Assembly (NCBI RefSeq): GCF_030812675.1
Contig: NZ_JAUSTE010000007.1
Coordinates: 62,001 to 126,000, forward strand
Origin: Sinomonas atrocyanea
GTDB lineage: Bacteria > Actinomycetota > Actinomycetes > Actinomycetales > Micrococcaceae
DNA length: 64,000 nucleotides
Reading direction: 5' to 3'
Within the stretch, counting starts at the first letter, position 1. Each line of letters begins with the position of its first letter. Shown one piece after another: positions 45,164 to 53,615 of this stretch. Made by a program: the position numbers and the translations under genes. The notes under the pieces are model-generated. The model was not told where the DNA came from. It made no database searches and saw nothing but the letters and a program-made list of their open reading frames with translations.

Positions 45164-46657
45164 ATGAGTGATGGAAGCGTGGACGTCGCCGTGCGCACGG
45201 GACTATTCATCGGGGGCCGCGAGCGGGAGACGGCAGAGGTGCTGCCCGTGCTCGATCCGGCGAAGGCCGGCCGGATTGTGGGAGAGGCGGCGTCAGCATC
45301 GCCGTCGGAGGCCGCCGAGGCGGTGGCCGCCGCCAAGGAGGCATTCCCCGCGTGGGCCGCTCTGCCGGCGACCGAGCGGGCTGCGATGATGGCCACGGCC
45401 ATCCAGGGCATCGCTGAAGCCCGCGACGAGGACGCCGCAATCCTCTCCCAGGAGAACGGCAAGGTGCGGTTCGAGGCTTGGGTGGACTCACTCGTCTTCG
45501 AACTCCGCTGGAACCTCGCGCTTGCGCTCGCCGAAGAGGTGGATCGGCACAAGGTGCTCGAGCCGGCCCCCGGGATTCCCGTGACTACCGAAGTCTCTTA
45601 CCAGCCTCTTGGCGTGGTCACGGTCATCGTCCCGTTCAACTGGCCGATCGCGATTCTCGGGGCCGCGCTGCCCCACGCGCTCCTCGCGGGAAACACCGCG
45701 ATCGTGAAGCCGCCGCCCTCGGCACCGCTGGCTACTGTCAGGGTGGTCCAGCGGATTGCGGAGCAGCTGCCTCCCGGCGTGCTCAACGTCATCACCGGCG
45801 AGGACAAGAACATGACGGCGCTGATCCAGAACACCGATGTAGCCAAGGTCTGCTTCACGGGCAGCGTCAACGGGGGCAGGCGAATCATGGAGATGGCGGC
45901 CAAGTCCCTCACGCGGGTCACCCTCGAACTCGGCGGGAACGACGCAGCGATTCTCCTCGAGGATGCAGTACTCGACGACACGCACCTGGACCGTCTCTAC
46001 GCGGCGATCTATGACACGACCGGGCAGATCTGCATGAATGCCAAGCGCGTCTTCGTGCATCGGTCCCGGATCGACGAGCTCGTGGCGGGCCTGTCGGCGC
46101 GGCTCGAGAAGGTGGTCGTCGGCTACGGCCTCGAGGAGGGCACCACGATGGGCCCCCTGCACTCTCCCGTCCAGAAGACCTTCGTCGATGAGCTCATCCG
46201 GGAGGCCAAGGAGTCGGGAGCCGAGGTGCGCGAATTCGGCAGTCTTCCCGGCGGGGAGCTCGCGGACGGGAATTTCGTGCGCCCGGCGATCGTCATTGAT
46301 CCCCAGCCATCGCTCCGGGTCGTGACAGAGGAGCAGTTCGGTCCCGTCATCCCGGTGATCCCCTTCGACACCGAGGCAGAGGCCGTTGACCTGGCCAACG
46401 GCACGTGGGGAGGCCTCTGTGGGTCTGTCTGGACGTCGTCCCCCGATTCGGCGCGCCGCATCGGTGCGCAGCTGGTCTGCGGCTACGTGTGGGTCAACGA
46501 TCACGGTGCGACACGCCTTGATCTGCGGGCGCCATTCGGCGGCATGAAGCAGTCTGGAATGGGCCGAGAGCAGGGCATTGAAGGTATCAGGGCGTTCCAG
46601 GACACTCGATCCATCGCAACCCTCGACGAAGCCGCCATCGCTTCGGCTTCCCAGTGA
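45164..46657 (+). CDS. NAD(P)-dependent aldehyde dehydrogenase
   Basis: This 497-aa cytosolic enzyme of the aldehyde dehydrogenase superfamily is complete: N159 in PFNWP, E255 in LELGGND, catalytic C290 in TTGQICMN, and FGGMKQSGMGREQG at the end. It oxidises a short aldehyde to the acid; in this module that could be the aldehyde left after transketolase cleavage. The ATG at 45164 is chosen because homology begins there. It is divergent from the transketolase operon and is followed by the MarR gene. Confidence 0.92.
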   Translation: MSDGSVDVAVRTGLFIGGRERETAEVLPVLDPAKAGRIVGEAASASPSEAAEAVAAAKEAFPAWAALPATERAAMMATAIQGIAEARDEDAAILSQENGKVRFEAWVDSLVFELRWNLALALAEEVDRHKVLEPAPGIPVTTEVSYQPLGVVTVIVPFNWPIAILGAALPHALLAGNTAIVKPPPSAPLATVRVVQRIAEQLPPGVLNVITGEDKNMTALIQNTDVAKVCFTGSVNGGRRIMEMAAKSLTRVTLELGGNDAAILLEDAVLDDTHLDRLYAAIYDTTGQICMNAKRVFVHRSRIDELVAGLSARLEKVVVGYGLEEGTTMGPLHSPVQKTFVDELIREAKESGAEVREFGSLPGGELADGNFVRPAIVIDPQPSLRVVTEEQFGPVIPVIPFDTEAEAVDLANGTWGGLCGSVWTSSPDSARRIGAQLVCGYVWVNDHGATRLDLRAPFGGMKQSGMGREQGIEGIRAFQDTRSIATLDEAAIASASQ

Positions 46658-46701
46658 GCCCGGGAAGACCGTTCCCGAGCCGGCGCAACCTTAGGAGCGC
46701 A

Positions 46702-47232
46702 ATGCCTGATCAACGCGACGGGAGTCCCAGCGCCCTTGTCCCAGACGGGGCGGTGGGGGAGCCCCTCGAAGTCAGCGTCGACCCTGAGGAATTCACCCCG
46801 AGGCTCCTTGCGCTGCTGTCGAACGCGCTCGTCTGGCGGGAGTCCCGCGAGCTGCGTCAGCGGTTCTCCCTCGGAACGAACGAGTGGCGGGTTCTGTCCT
46901 CGCTCGCGTCCCGGCCGGGGATGTCTGCGACCGAGGTGAGCGAGTTCCTCGATATGAACAAGGCGGTCGTTTCGAAGAGCGTCAACGTCCTCGTCGAGCG
47001 CGGCCTCGTCGTCCTCTCCGACGGCCCGCGCGGCTCGCGTCCGCTCTATCTGACACAGGCTGGAGCTCGCATGCACGACGGGATGCTGCCGATATCGATG
47101 CGGGGCCAGGAGATCATCCTCGGGCAGCTCTCCGAGCGAGAGTCGAAGCAGTTCAACGCGCTCCTGCGCGGCATGCTGGTTCGGCTGAAAGAGGAAGGCC
47201 TGCGGGACGAGGAGGCCCTGGCCGCCGGGTAG
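46702..47232 (+). CDS. MarR-family regulator of the catabolic module
   Basis: This 176-aa DNA-binding protein has a winged helix at about residues 55-115 (NEWRVLSSLASRPGMSATEVSEFLDMNKAVVSKSVNVLVERGLV, then GPRGSRPLYLT). The ATG at 46702 with AGGAG is preferred over GTG 46654. It lies 44 nt after the aldehyde dehydrogenase stop, so the two are co-transcribed. It probably controls the divergent promoter through the AT-rich site at 45010-45040. Confidence 0.88.
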   Translation: MPDQRDGSPSALVPDGAVGEPLEVSVDPEEFTPRLLALLSNALVWRESRELRQRFSLGTNEWRVLSSLASRPGMSATEVSEFLDMNKAVVSKSVNVLVERGLVVLSDGPRGSRPLYLTQAGARMHDGMLPISMRGQEIILGQLSERESKQFNALLRGMLVRLKEEGLRDEEALAAG

Positions 47233-47265
47233 TCCAAGGGCTGCAGGTTCCGAAGGCATCCTCAA

Positions 47266-47307
47266 GGCGGGCGGACGACGGCGGGTGGGCCCGGCGTCGT
47301 CCGCCCG
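47266..47307. repeat. Right copy of the 42-nt hairpin direct repeat
   Basis: GGCGGGCGGACGACG, a loop, and CGTCGTCCGCCC form a 12-bp stem 33 nt after the MarR stop. The sequence equals 36535-36577 except for one missing G in the loop, in the same orientation. It can terminate the MarR transcript and marks the right boundary of the module. Confidence 0.8.
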
Positions 47308-47343
47308 GGTTTCACTTCGCGGGATAGTTCCATTCCCAGCCGC

Positions 47344-48120
47344 CAGCCTGTCCTGCACCACCAGCCGATCGTCTCCCTCGACGACGGGGCGATGGTCGGG
47401 GTCGAGGCGCTGGTGAGGTGGCGCAGGTCGGAGTCGGAGCTGGTCTACCCGGACCAGTTCATCCCGGTGGCGGAGGAGACCGGCATCATCGTCTTCCTCG
47501 GCCTCTGGGTGCTGCGCGAGGCGTGCCGCACGATGGTCCGCTGGCAGCGGGAGTTCCCCCGCGACCCCTCCCTCACGGTGGCCGTCAACGTCTCCGCCCG
47601 CCAGTTCGCCCAGCACGACTTCGTCGAGCAGGTCAGCCGGGTCCTCGCGGAGACCGGCATTCGCCCCGACACGCTCAAGCTCGAGATCACCGAGAGCGTG
47701 TCGATGATGGACACCGAGTACACGGTCGAGGTCCTCACCCAGCTCCAGCGCCTCGGCGTCTGCGTCAGCATCGACGACTTCGGAACCGGCTACTCCTCAC
47801 TCGCGTACCTGCACAGCTTCCCGATGGACACCCTCAAGATCGACAGGTCCTTCGTCGCCCAGCTCGACCGCGGCGAGCAGGGCCGTCAGATCGTGGGGAC
47901 CATCATGAACCTGGCCCGTGACCTGAAGATCCGGGTCATTGCCGAGGGGGCCGAGACGTCCGAGCATGTCGAGGAGCTGAAGACCCTGGGCTGCGACTTC
48001 GCGCAGGGCTACTACTTCTCCCGGCCCGTCGAGCCGGCCGTCATCTCCGGGCTGCTCGCGGCGGATCCCGAGTTGGCTGGGTCAGCCCGGGGATCCGAGT
48101 GCGACGCGCTGCCCGCCTGA
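47344..48120 (+). pseudogene. 5'-truncated EAL-domain (c-di-GMP phosphodiesterase) gene
   Basis: The EAL homology begins at about 47347 with PVLHHQPIVSLDDG, but no ATG, GTG or TTG exists in frame between the MarR stop (47232) and ATG 47392. A protein made from 47392 would lack the first strand. The rest is intact: VEALVRW (EAL), VNVSARQF, LEITES, DDFGTGYSSL, LKIDRSFV, IAEGAET and FAQGYYFSRP, so all usual metal and catalytic residues remain. No GGDEF or sensor part is present. It looks like the 3' remnant of a larger gene cut at the repeat boundary. Confidence 0.75.
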
Positions 48121-48223
48121 GCGGAACCGCTGGATTGCGAGGCAGCCGCTTGGCAGCATAGGCGTCGAGCCCACGAGCAGGATCCCGTCAGCAACCAAGT
48201 GCGAACGCCGCCAAGGAGAAGCC

Positions 48224-49966
48224 ATGACCGACCCCGGCCCCGCCAGCCCCCACGCCGATCCAGCCGCCGACCCCGAGTGGTTCCGCAGCGCCGTCGTCTA
48301 CCAGATCTACCCGCGCAGCTTCGCGGACTCCGACGGGGACGGGGTGGGAGACCTCCGCGGCATCATCGGCCGGCTGGACTACCTCGAGCGCCTCGGGGTC
48401 GACGTCGTGTGGCTCTCGCCCGTCTACCGCTCCCCGCAGGACGACAACGGCTACGACATCAGCGACTACCGGGACATCGACCCGCTCTTCGGCTCCCTCG
48501 CCGACCTCGATGAGCTGATCGGGGGCCTGCACGCCCGCGGGATGAAGCTCGTCATGGACCTCGTGGTCAACCACACCTCCGACGAGCACCCCTGGTTCGC
48601 CGAGTCCCGCGCCTCGATGGACTCGCCCAAGCGCGACTGGTACTGGTGGCGACCCGCCCGGCCGGGCCCCGAGCCCGGCACCCCGGGCGCCGAGCCGAAC
48701 AACTGGGCCTCCTTCTTCTCCGGCCCCGCCTGGCAGTTCGACGAGGCCACCGGCGAGTACTACCTCCACCTCTTCTCGAAGAAGCAGCCCGACCTGAACT
48801 GGGAGAACCCCGAGGTCCGCGAGGCCGTCTACGCGATGATGAACTGGTGGCTGGACCGCGGCGTGGACGGCTTCCGCATGGACGTCATCAACTTCATCTC
48901 CAAGGATCCCGCGCTCGCGGACAAGCCCCTCGCCGAGGGCGAGCTCTACAGCCACGACCGCAGCGGCTACGTCTGCGGCCCGCGCATCCACGAGTTCCTC
49001 CAGGAGATGCACCGGGAGGTCTTCGCGCACCGGGACGCCGGCCTGCTGACGGTCGGCGAGATGCCCAGCGTCACGGTCGAGGACGCGGTCCTCTTCACCG
49101 ACCCTGCCCGCGCCGAGCTGGACATGGTCTTCCAGTTCGAGCACGTGAACCTGGACCATGGCAACGGCAGCAAGTGGCAGCCGGGCATGCTCCGCCTCAC
49201 CGATCTCAAGACCTCGTTCAACCGGTGGCAGGAGGGCCTGGAGGAGCGGGGCTGGAACAGCCTCTACTGGGGCAACCACGACCAGCCGCGGATTGTCTCC
49301 CGCTTCGGCGACGACGGCGAGTACCGGGACCTCTCGGCGAAGATGCTCGCCGGCGTCCTGCACCTGCACCGCGGCACCCCGTACGTCTACCAGGGCGAGG
49401 AGCTCGGCATGACCAACATGGCCTTCCCCGGGATCGACGCGCACCGGGACATCGAGGTCCTCAACCACTACCGCGAGGCCACCGGCGCGCTCGGCCTCGA
49501 CCCGGTCCAGGTCCTCGAGGCCATCGCCCCGCTCAACCGGGACAACGCCCGCACCCCCGTCCAGTGGGACGCGGGCCCCAACGCAGGCTTCACCACGGGC
49601 ACGCCGTGGATCGCGGTCAACCCGAACGCCGCGGCGATCAACGCCGCCGACCAGGTGGACCGCGACGACTCCGTCTTCGCCTTCTACCGGCAGCTCATCC
49701 GGCTCCGCCACCAGCTGCCGGTCATCGCGGACGGCGACTTCACCATGCTCCTGCCCGACCACGAGGCGGTCTACGCCTTCACCCGCCGCCTCGACGGGAC
49801 CGAGCTGCTCGTCCTCGGCAACTTCTCCGGAGAGCCCCAGCGGGTGGACGTGGGCGACCCGGCCTGGGCCGCTGCCGAGGTGCTGCTCGGCAACTACCCC
49901 GACGTCCCGGGGCTGGACCTGCGCCCGTGGGAGTTCACCTGCCGCCTCCGCACCCACGGCGGTTGA
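48224..49966 (+). CDS. GH13 alpha-glucosidase / oligo-1,6-glucosidase
   Basis: This 580-aa cytosolic glycoside hydrolase has the GH13 regions in order: DLVVNHTSDEHPWF, GFRMDVIN with nucleophile D220, LTVGEMP with acid/base E279 and WGNHDQPR with D353. The start VVYQIYPRSFADSDGDGVGDLRGI is typical of GH13 subfamilies 23/30/31. There is no signal peptide. It would hydrolyse imported malto- or isomalto-oligosaccharides or sucrose-like sugars to glucose. It is monocistronic, with a strong terminator hairpin at 50005-50050. Confidence 0.93.
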   Translation: MTDPGPASPHADPAADPEWFRSAVVYQIYPRSFADSDGDGVGDLRGIIGRLDYLERLGVDVVWLSPVYRSPQDDNGYDISDYRDIDPLFGSLADLDELIGGLHARGMKLVMDLVVNHTSDEHPWFAESRASMDSPKRDWYWWRPARPGPEPGTPGAEPNNWASFFSGPAWQFDEATGEYYLHLFSKKQPDLNWENPEVREAVYAMMNWWLDRGVDGFRMDVINFISKDPALADKPLAEGELYSHDRSGYVCGPRIHEFLQEMHREVFAHRDAGLLTVGEMPSVTVEDAVLFTDPARAELDMVFQFEHVNLDHGNGSKWQPGMLRLTDLKTSFNRWQEGLEERGWNSLYWGNHDQPRIVSRFGDDGEYRDLSAKMLAGVLHLHRGTPYVYQGEELGMTNMAFPGIDAHRDIEVLNHYREATGALGLDPVQVLEAIAPLNRDNARTPVQWDAGPNAGFTTGTPWIAVNPNAAAINAADQVDRDDSVFAFYRQLIRLRHQLPVIADGDFTMLLPDHEAVYAFTRRLDGTELLVLGNFSGEPQRVDVGDPAWAAAEVLLGNYPDVPGLDLRPWEFTCRLRTHGG

Positions 49967-50004
49967 GCGGAGTCGAATCCTCCGTGGCGGAACGGTGCCG
50001 GAAG

Positions 50005-50050
50005 CACGACGCCGGTGACGCGCCCGCGCGGGTGCGTCCCCGGCGTCGTG
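50005..50050 (+). terminator. Long hairpin after the alpha-glucosidase gene
   Basis: An 11-bp perfect outer stem (CACGACGCCGG / CCGGCGTCGTG), an inner GACGC/GCGTC stem and a CCCGCGCGGG palindrome at the tip form one extended hairpin 38 nt after the stop. Confidence 0.75.
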
Positions 50051-50102
50051 CGCGGGTAAGGGGAGCGGGTTGCGCCCTTGGCGGGCCGGAGGAAATAATT
50101 TG

Positions 50103-50133
50103 TCTCGACTGTCTAGCAATACGCTTGTCGAGA
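50103..50133. promoter_or_regulatory. TCTCGAC...GTCGAGA inverted repeat upstream of the alcohol dehydrogenase
   Basis: Seven-bp perfect arms are separated by 17 nt, in the AT-richest part of the 257-nt gap, about 90 bp before the ATG at 50224. A second overlapping inverted repeat (CGAGA/TCTCG, 50129-50144) follows. It may be an operator for an unlinked regulator; no regulator gene is adjacent. Confidence 0.4.
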
Positions 50134-50223
50134 TGAATCTCTCGGCCTGCACCCAGTTGGCGCCAAGGCGCCGCTGCTAGCTTGTGCCGCGGTCAAGCAA
50201 GCCCTTCGACGAAAGGTGTCACC

Positions 50224-51225
50224 ATGCGAGCCATCCAGATCCCCGCCGCCGGCGAGTCCCTCGAAGCAGTGGACCGCGACGTCCCCGAGGTCCCGCGAGG
50301 ACACGTCCTCGTGCGCGTCTCGGCGTGCGGCGTCTGCCACAGCGACGTGATGGCGGGCGCCGGCATGGCCTCGTCCTATCCGCGGATCCCGGGCCACGAG
50401 GTGGCCGGCACCGTCGAGACCGTCGGCGAGGGCGTGGAGCAGTGGGAGCCCGGCCAGCGCGTGGGGGTGGGCTGGTTCGGCGGCGCGTGCTTCGTGTGCG
50501 ACGCCTGCCGCGACGGCGACTTCATCTCCTGCCGCGTCGGCAAGGTCACCGGGCTGACCTCGGACGGCGGGTACGCCGAGTTCGTCGTCGCCCCCGCGGA
50601 CGCGCTCGCGGCCGTCCCGGACGGGCTCAGCGACGCCGAGGCGGCCCCGCTCATGTGCGCCGGCGTCACCACGTTCAACGGGCTGCGCGAGAGCGGCGCC
50701 CGCCCCGGCGACGTCGTGGCGGTCCTGGGCCTCGGCGGCCTCGGCCACCTCGGCGTGCAGTTCGCGGCCCGCATGGGCTTCGAGACGGTCGCGATCGCCC
50801 GCGGGGCGGAGAAGGAGAAGTTCGCCCGCGAGCTCGGCGCGCACCACTACATCGACAGCACGGCGGACGACGTCGCGGGCTCGCTCGCGGCGCTCGGCGG
50901 CGCCACTGTGGTGCTCGCCACCGTGACGGACGCGGAGGCGATGACCGCCACGATCGGCGGCCTCGCCCCGCGCGGGAAGCTCGTGGTGCTCGGCGTCCCG
51001 CAGGAGCCGCTCTCCGTCCACGCCGGGGCGATCATCGGCGGCAGCCAGTCGCTGGCCGGGCACGCGTCCGGGTCGGCGAAGGACTCCGAGGACACCCTCA
51101 GGTTCGCGGCCCTGACCGGCGTGCGCCCGCTCATCGAGACGTACCCGCTCGAGAAGGCCGCGGACGGGTTCGAGCGCATGATGTCCGGCAAGGCCCGCTT
51201 CCGGGTGGTCCTGACCGTCGACTGA
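50224..51225 (+). CDS. Zn-dependent alcohol dehydrogenase (AdhP-like)
   Basis: This 333-aa MDR enzyme has catalytic Zn ligands ACGVCHSDV and GHEVAG, structural Zn Cys in CFVCDACRDGDFISC and the NAD(P) motif VLGLGGLGHLGVQ. It resembles the AdhP/AdhT class of bacterial alcohol dehydrogenases. The ATG at 50224 follows a GAAAGG-like ribosome binding site. It is a single gene with an inverted repeat in its promoter region, and it converges on the flavodoxin gene. Confidence 0.9.
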   Translation: MRAIQIPAAGESLEAVDRDVPEVPRGHVLVRVSACGVCHSDVMAGAGMASSYPRIPGHEVAGTVETVGEGVEQWEPGQRVGVGWFGGACFVCDACRDGDFISCRVGKVTGLTSDGGYAEFVVAPADALAAVPDGLSDAEAAPLMCAGVTTFNGLRESGARPGDVVAVLGLGGLGHLGVQFAARMGFETVAIARGAEKEKFARELGAHHYIDSTADDVAGSLAALGGATVVLATVTDAEAMTATIGGLAPRGKLVVLGVPQEPLSVHAGAIIGGSQSLAGHASGSAKDSEDTLRFAALTGVRPLIETYPLEKAADGFERMMSGKARFRVVLTVD

Positions 51226-51247
51226 CGCAGGGCAGGAGGCGGCGTCC

Positions 51248-51793
51248 CTACCGGGGCGCCGCCTCCAGCTCTGCCGCGAAGTCCTCGGCGAACCGCCGCA
51301 CGCCGTCCCACTCGGTGTACACGTAGTCGCGCGAGAGGTCCGTGCCCAGATTCCCCGGCTTGCCCTCCACGATCCGCTTCATCATGTGCCGGCTGACGAA
51401 ATTGAGGTGCTTGTACGGCAGCCCGCCGCCGAACAGGGCGATCCTCGTGGGGAGCCAGCCCGTCTCCTCCTCGAACTTCTCGACGTAGCCCTCCGCCTCC
51501 TGCGTGTCGCCGCTGGCGGAGGAGAGGCTCACGGAGAAGAACGCCGAGGGCAGCCCGGTCAGCGCGTGGCGGTTGCCGCGGACGTAGTCGACCACGTGCT
51601 TGTCGTGCTTGCCCACGTGGACCGATCCGCCCACGATCACGCCGTCGTAGTCGATGAGCGCGGGGTCGGCGCTCTCCTTGACGTCGCACGTGTCCACGTC
51701 GAGGCCCCTGCCGCGCAGGACCCCGGCGATGAAGTCCGCGATCTTCGCCGTCTGCCCTTCGTGCGTGCTGTAGGCGACCAGGACCTTGCTCAT
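51248..51793 (-). CDS. Flavodoxin-domain protein (HemG-like)
   Basis: The 181-aa protein has the FMN phosphate-binding loop at the N-terminus (VAYSTHEGQTAKIA), followed by GVIVGGSVHVGKHDKHVVDYV and FFSVSLSSASGD. This is the long-chain flavodoxin/HemG pattern (menaquinone-dependent protoporphyrinogen oxidase family), although a role in heme synthesis is not assured. The ATG at 51793 follows GGAGGAG. It is divergent from the YCII-ECF pair. Confidence 0.85.
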   Translation of the reverse strand: MSKVLVAYSTHEGQTAKIADFIAGVLRGRGLDVDTCDVKESADPALIDYDGVIVGGSVHVGKHDKHVVDYVRGNRHALTGLPSAFFSVSLSSASGDTQEAEGYVEKFEEETGWLPTRIALFGGGLPYKHLNFVSRHMMKRIVEGKPGNLGTDLSRDYVYTEWDGVRRFAEDFAAELEAAPR

Positions 51794-51914
51794 GCCGGCT
51801 CCTCCTCGGGCTGCGTTACCCCTCATCGTGCGCTGCCCGGCCCGCGGGCTGAAGTGCCCAAGGTCCCGCGGCGCCGCGTCCCCGTGCGGCGGCTTGAACC
51901 CGTCCAGCCTCCGG

Positions 51915-51942
51915 TGTCCGATAGGGGCAGGCCCGTTCGTTG
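51915..51942 (+). promoter_or_regulatory. Possible ECF-type promoter of the YCII-sigma operon
   Basis: TGTCCGA (51915-51921) and CGTTG (51938-51942) are spaced 16 bp and lie 55 bp upstream of the YCII gene. They resemble the TGTCGA-type -35 and CG-rich -10 reported for ECF42 promoters. This is a weak match by eye. Confidence 0.3.
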
Positions 51943-51996
51943 CAGGGGTGAGCGGCCGCCCGCGCCGGGCGCCCCGAGCCACAGGAGATGATCCTC

Positions 51997-52320
51997 ATGC
52001 AGTACTTGGTATCCGTCCTCAACGACACCAGCGACCTCGCCACCGACGAGGAGGCGGCCGCGATCGACGCCTTCAACGACCGGCTCCAGGCCGAGGGGCA
52101 CTGGGTCTTCGCCGGCGGCCTCAGCGCGCCCGCCTCGGCCACGGTCATCGACAACCGAAACGGCGAGGCCGTGATGACCGACGGGCCGTTCGTGGAGACC
52201 AAGGAGTGGATCGTGGGCTTCTGGATCATGGAGGCCCCGGACCTGGACGCGGCGCTCAGGCTCGCCGCCGAGGGCTCCAAGGCCTGCAACCGCAGGATCG
52301 AGGTCCGGCCGTTCCTGTGA
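51997..52320 (+). CDS. YCII/DGPF-domain protein paired with an ECF42 sigma factor
   Basis: This 107-aa ferredoxin-like protein of the YCII family carries the hallmark DGPF in VMTDGPFVETKEWIVGFWIME. The ATG at 51997 with AGGAG nine bases before it is preferred over ATG 51988. Its stop overlaps the sigma factor GTG by 4 nt. DGPF proteins are the typical targets and partners of ECF42 sigma factors; their activity is unknown. Confidence 0.88.
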   Translation: MQYLVSVLNDTSDLATDEEAAAIDAFNDRLQAEGHWVFAGGLSAPASATVIDNRNGEAVMTDGPFVETKEWIVGFWIMEAPDLDAALRLAAEGSKACNRRIEVRPFL

Positions 52321-53615
52321 GCGCGGCCGGCGGACGCGACCCGGGGGAGGCGCTCGCCCGGGCCCATCGCGAGGAGTGGGCCCGGGTGGTCGCCTCGCTG
52401 GCCCGGCGCTTCGGCGACCTCGACCTCGCCGAGGACGCGGCCGCCGAGGCGTTCGCGACCGCCGTCGAACGCTGGAGGGCCGACGGCGTGCCGCCCAACC
52501 CCGGCGCGTGGCTGACGACCACCGCGAACCGCAAGGCGATCGACCGGATCCGCCGGGAGAACCGGCGCGGCGACAAGTACCGCGAGGCGCTCATGCTCCA
52601 CGACGACAGCCCGCCCGAGCCGCTCGGCGCGGTGGGCGACGACAGGCTCCGGCTCGTCTTCACCTGCTGCCACCCGGCGCTGGCGATGGAGGCCCGGGTG
52701 GCGCTCACGCTGCGGCTGGTCGGCGGCCTGACGGTGCCCGAGATCGCCCGCGCGTTCCTCGTGCAGGAGGGCGCGATGGCGCGCCGCATCACGCGCGCGA
52801 AGACCAAGATCGCCGACGCGCGCATCCCGTACCGCGTGCCCTCCGCCGAAGACCTCCCGGCCCGCGTCTCCGGCGTGCTCGCGGTCCTGTTCCTCGTCTT
52901 CAACGAGGGCTACCTCGCGACCGGGCCCGACGCCGATCCCGTGCGCCCGGCGCTCTCTGCCGAGGCGATCCGGCTCGCCCGCCTCGTCCGGGAGCTCCTC
53001 CCGGACCACGGCGAGGCGGCCGGCCTGCTCGCGCTCATGCTCCTGACGGAGGCGCGCCGCCCCGCGCGGGTAGCGGCCGACGGCGCGCTGGTCCCCTTGG
53101 GCGAGCAGGACCGCTCCGCCTGGGATGCGGCGCTCATCGCCGAAGGGCACCGGCTGGTGCGGGAGCGACTGGCCTCGGGGGAGGCGCCGGGCCGGTACCA
53201 GCTCCTCGCGGCCGTCAACGCCGTGCACACCTCGGCCCGCACCGCGGCGGACACGGACTGGCGGCAGATCGTGGCCCTCTACGACCAGCTCGTCCGGCTC
53301 GACCCCTCCCCGGTGGTCGCGCTCAACCGGGCCGTGGCGGTCGCCGAACTGGACGGACCCCAGGTGGGGCTCGCGCTCCTCGGGCCGCTGGGGGAGGCCC
53401 TCGCCGGGTACCGGGCCTACCACGCTGCCCGCGCCGAGCTGCTGCGCCGTCTGGGCCGGGCTGCGGAGGCGCGCGCGGCGTACGAGTCGGCCCTCGAGCT
53501 CCCCGGCAACGCGGCGGAGACCGCCTATCTCACGCGGGCGGTGGAGCGGAGTCGCGACGGTGGTGGAGCGGCGTCGGAACCCCAGCCGGACGATCGCGGT
53601 CGCGCACCCACGTGA
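52317..53615 (+). CDS. ECF42-type RNA polymerase sigma factor with C-terminal TPR-like extension
   Basis: This 432-aa sigma factor has region 2 at about residues 18-85 (WARVVASLARRFGDLDLAEDAAAEAF, NPGAWLTTTANRKAIDRIRRE). Region 4 lies at about 120-175 (LRLVGGLTVPEIARAFLVQEGAMARRITRAKTKI). The roughly 200-residue C-terminal extension (LFLVFNEGYLA, ALIAEGHRLVRERL, LYDQLVRLDPSPVVALNRAVAVAE) is the conserved ECF42 type. There is no anti-sigma factor gene; in ECF42 the extension itself controls activity. The GTG start overlaps the YCII gene. Its last 86 nt overlap the convergent MaoC-like gene. Confidence 0.92.
   Translation: MSAAGGRDPGEALARAHREEWARVVASLARRFGDLDLAEDAAAEAFATAVERWRADGVPPNPGAWLTTTANRKAIDRIRRENRRGDKYREALMLHDDSPPEPLGAVGDDRLRLVFTCCHPALAMEARVALTLRLVGGLTVPEIARAFLVQEGAMARRITRAKTKIADARIPYRVPSAEDLPARVSGVLAVLFLVFNEGYLATGPDADPVRPALSAEAIRLARLVRELLPDHGEAAGLLALMLLTEARRPARVAADGALVPLGEQDRSAWDAALIAEGHRLVRERLASGEAPGRYQLLAAVNAVHTSARTAADTDWRQIVALYDQLVRLDPSPVVALNRAVAVAELDGPQVGLALLGPLGEALAGYRAYHAARAELLRRLGRAAEARAAYESALELPGNAAETAYLTRAVERSRDGGGAASEPQPDDRGRAPT

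Larger units (their letters stand above)
36535..47307. mobile_element. Putative inserted catabolic module bounded by direct repeats
   Basis: Ten genes for uptake and breakdown of one sugar or polyol, with their own MarR regulator, lie between two near-identical 42-nt hairpin repeats in direct orientation. The gene right of the second repeat is a 5'-truncated EAL gene. The inner genes use visibly more A/T-ending codons, and the 44.9-45.1 kb control region is AT-rich. No integrase or transposase is present, so entry by homologous recombination through the repeats is the likely route (inference). Confidence 0.4.

Noticed and set aside
36535-47307. Transposon or integrative element with its own recombinase
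   Set aside because: No transposase, integrase or tRNA attachment site is visible within or beside the repeats.
47392-48120. Intact EAL gene starting at ATG 47392
   Set aside because: The EAL homology (QPIVSLDDG) extends in frame upstream of this ATG, so a protein from here would lack the first strand; truncated pseudogene preferred.
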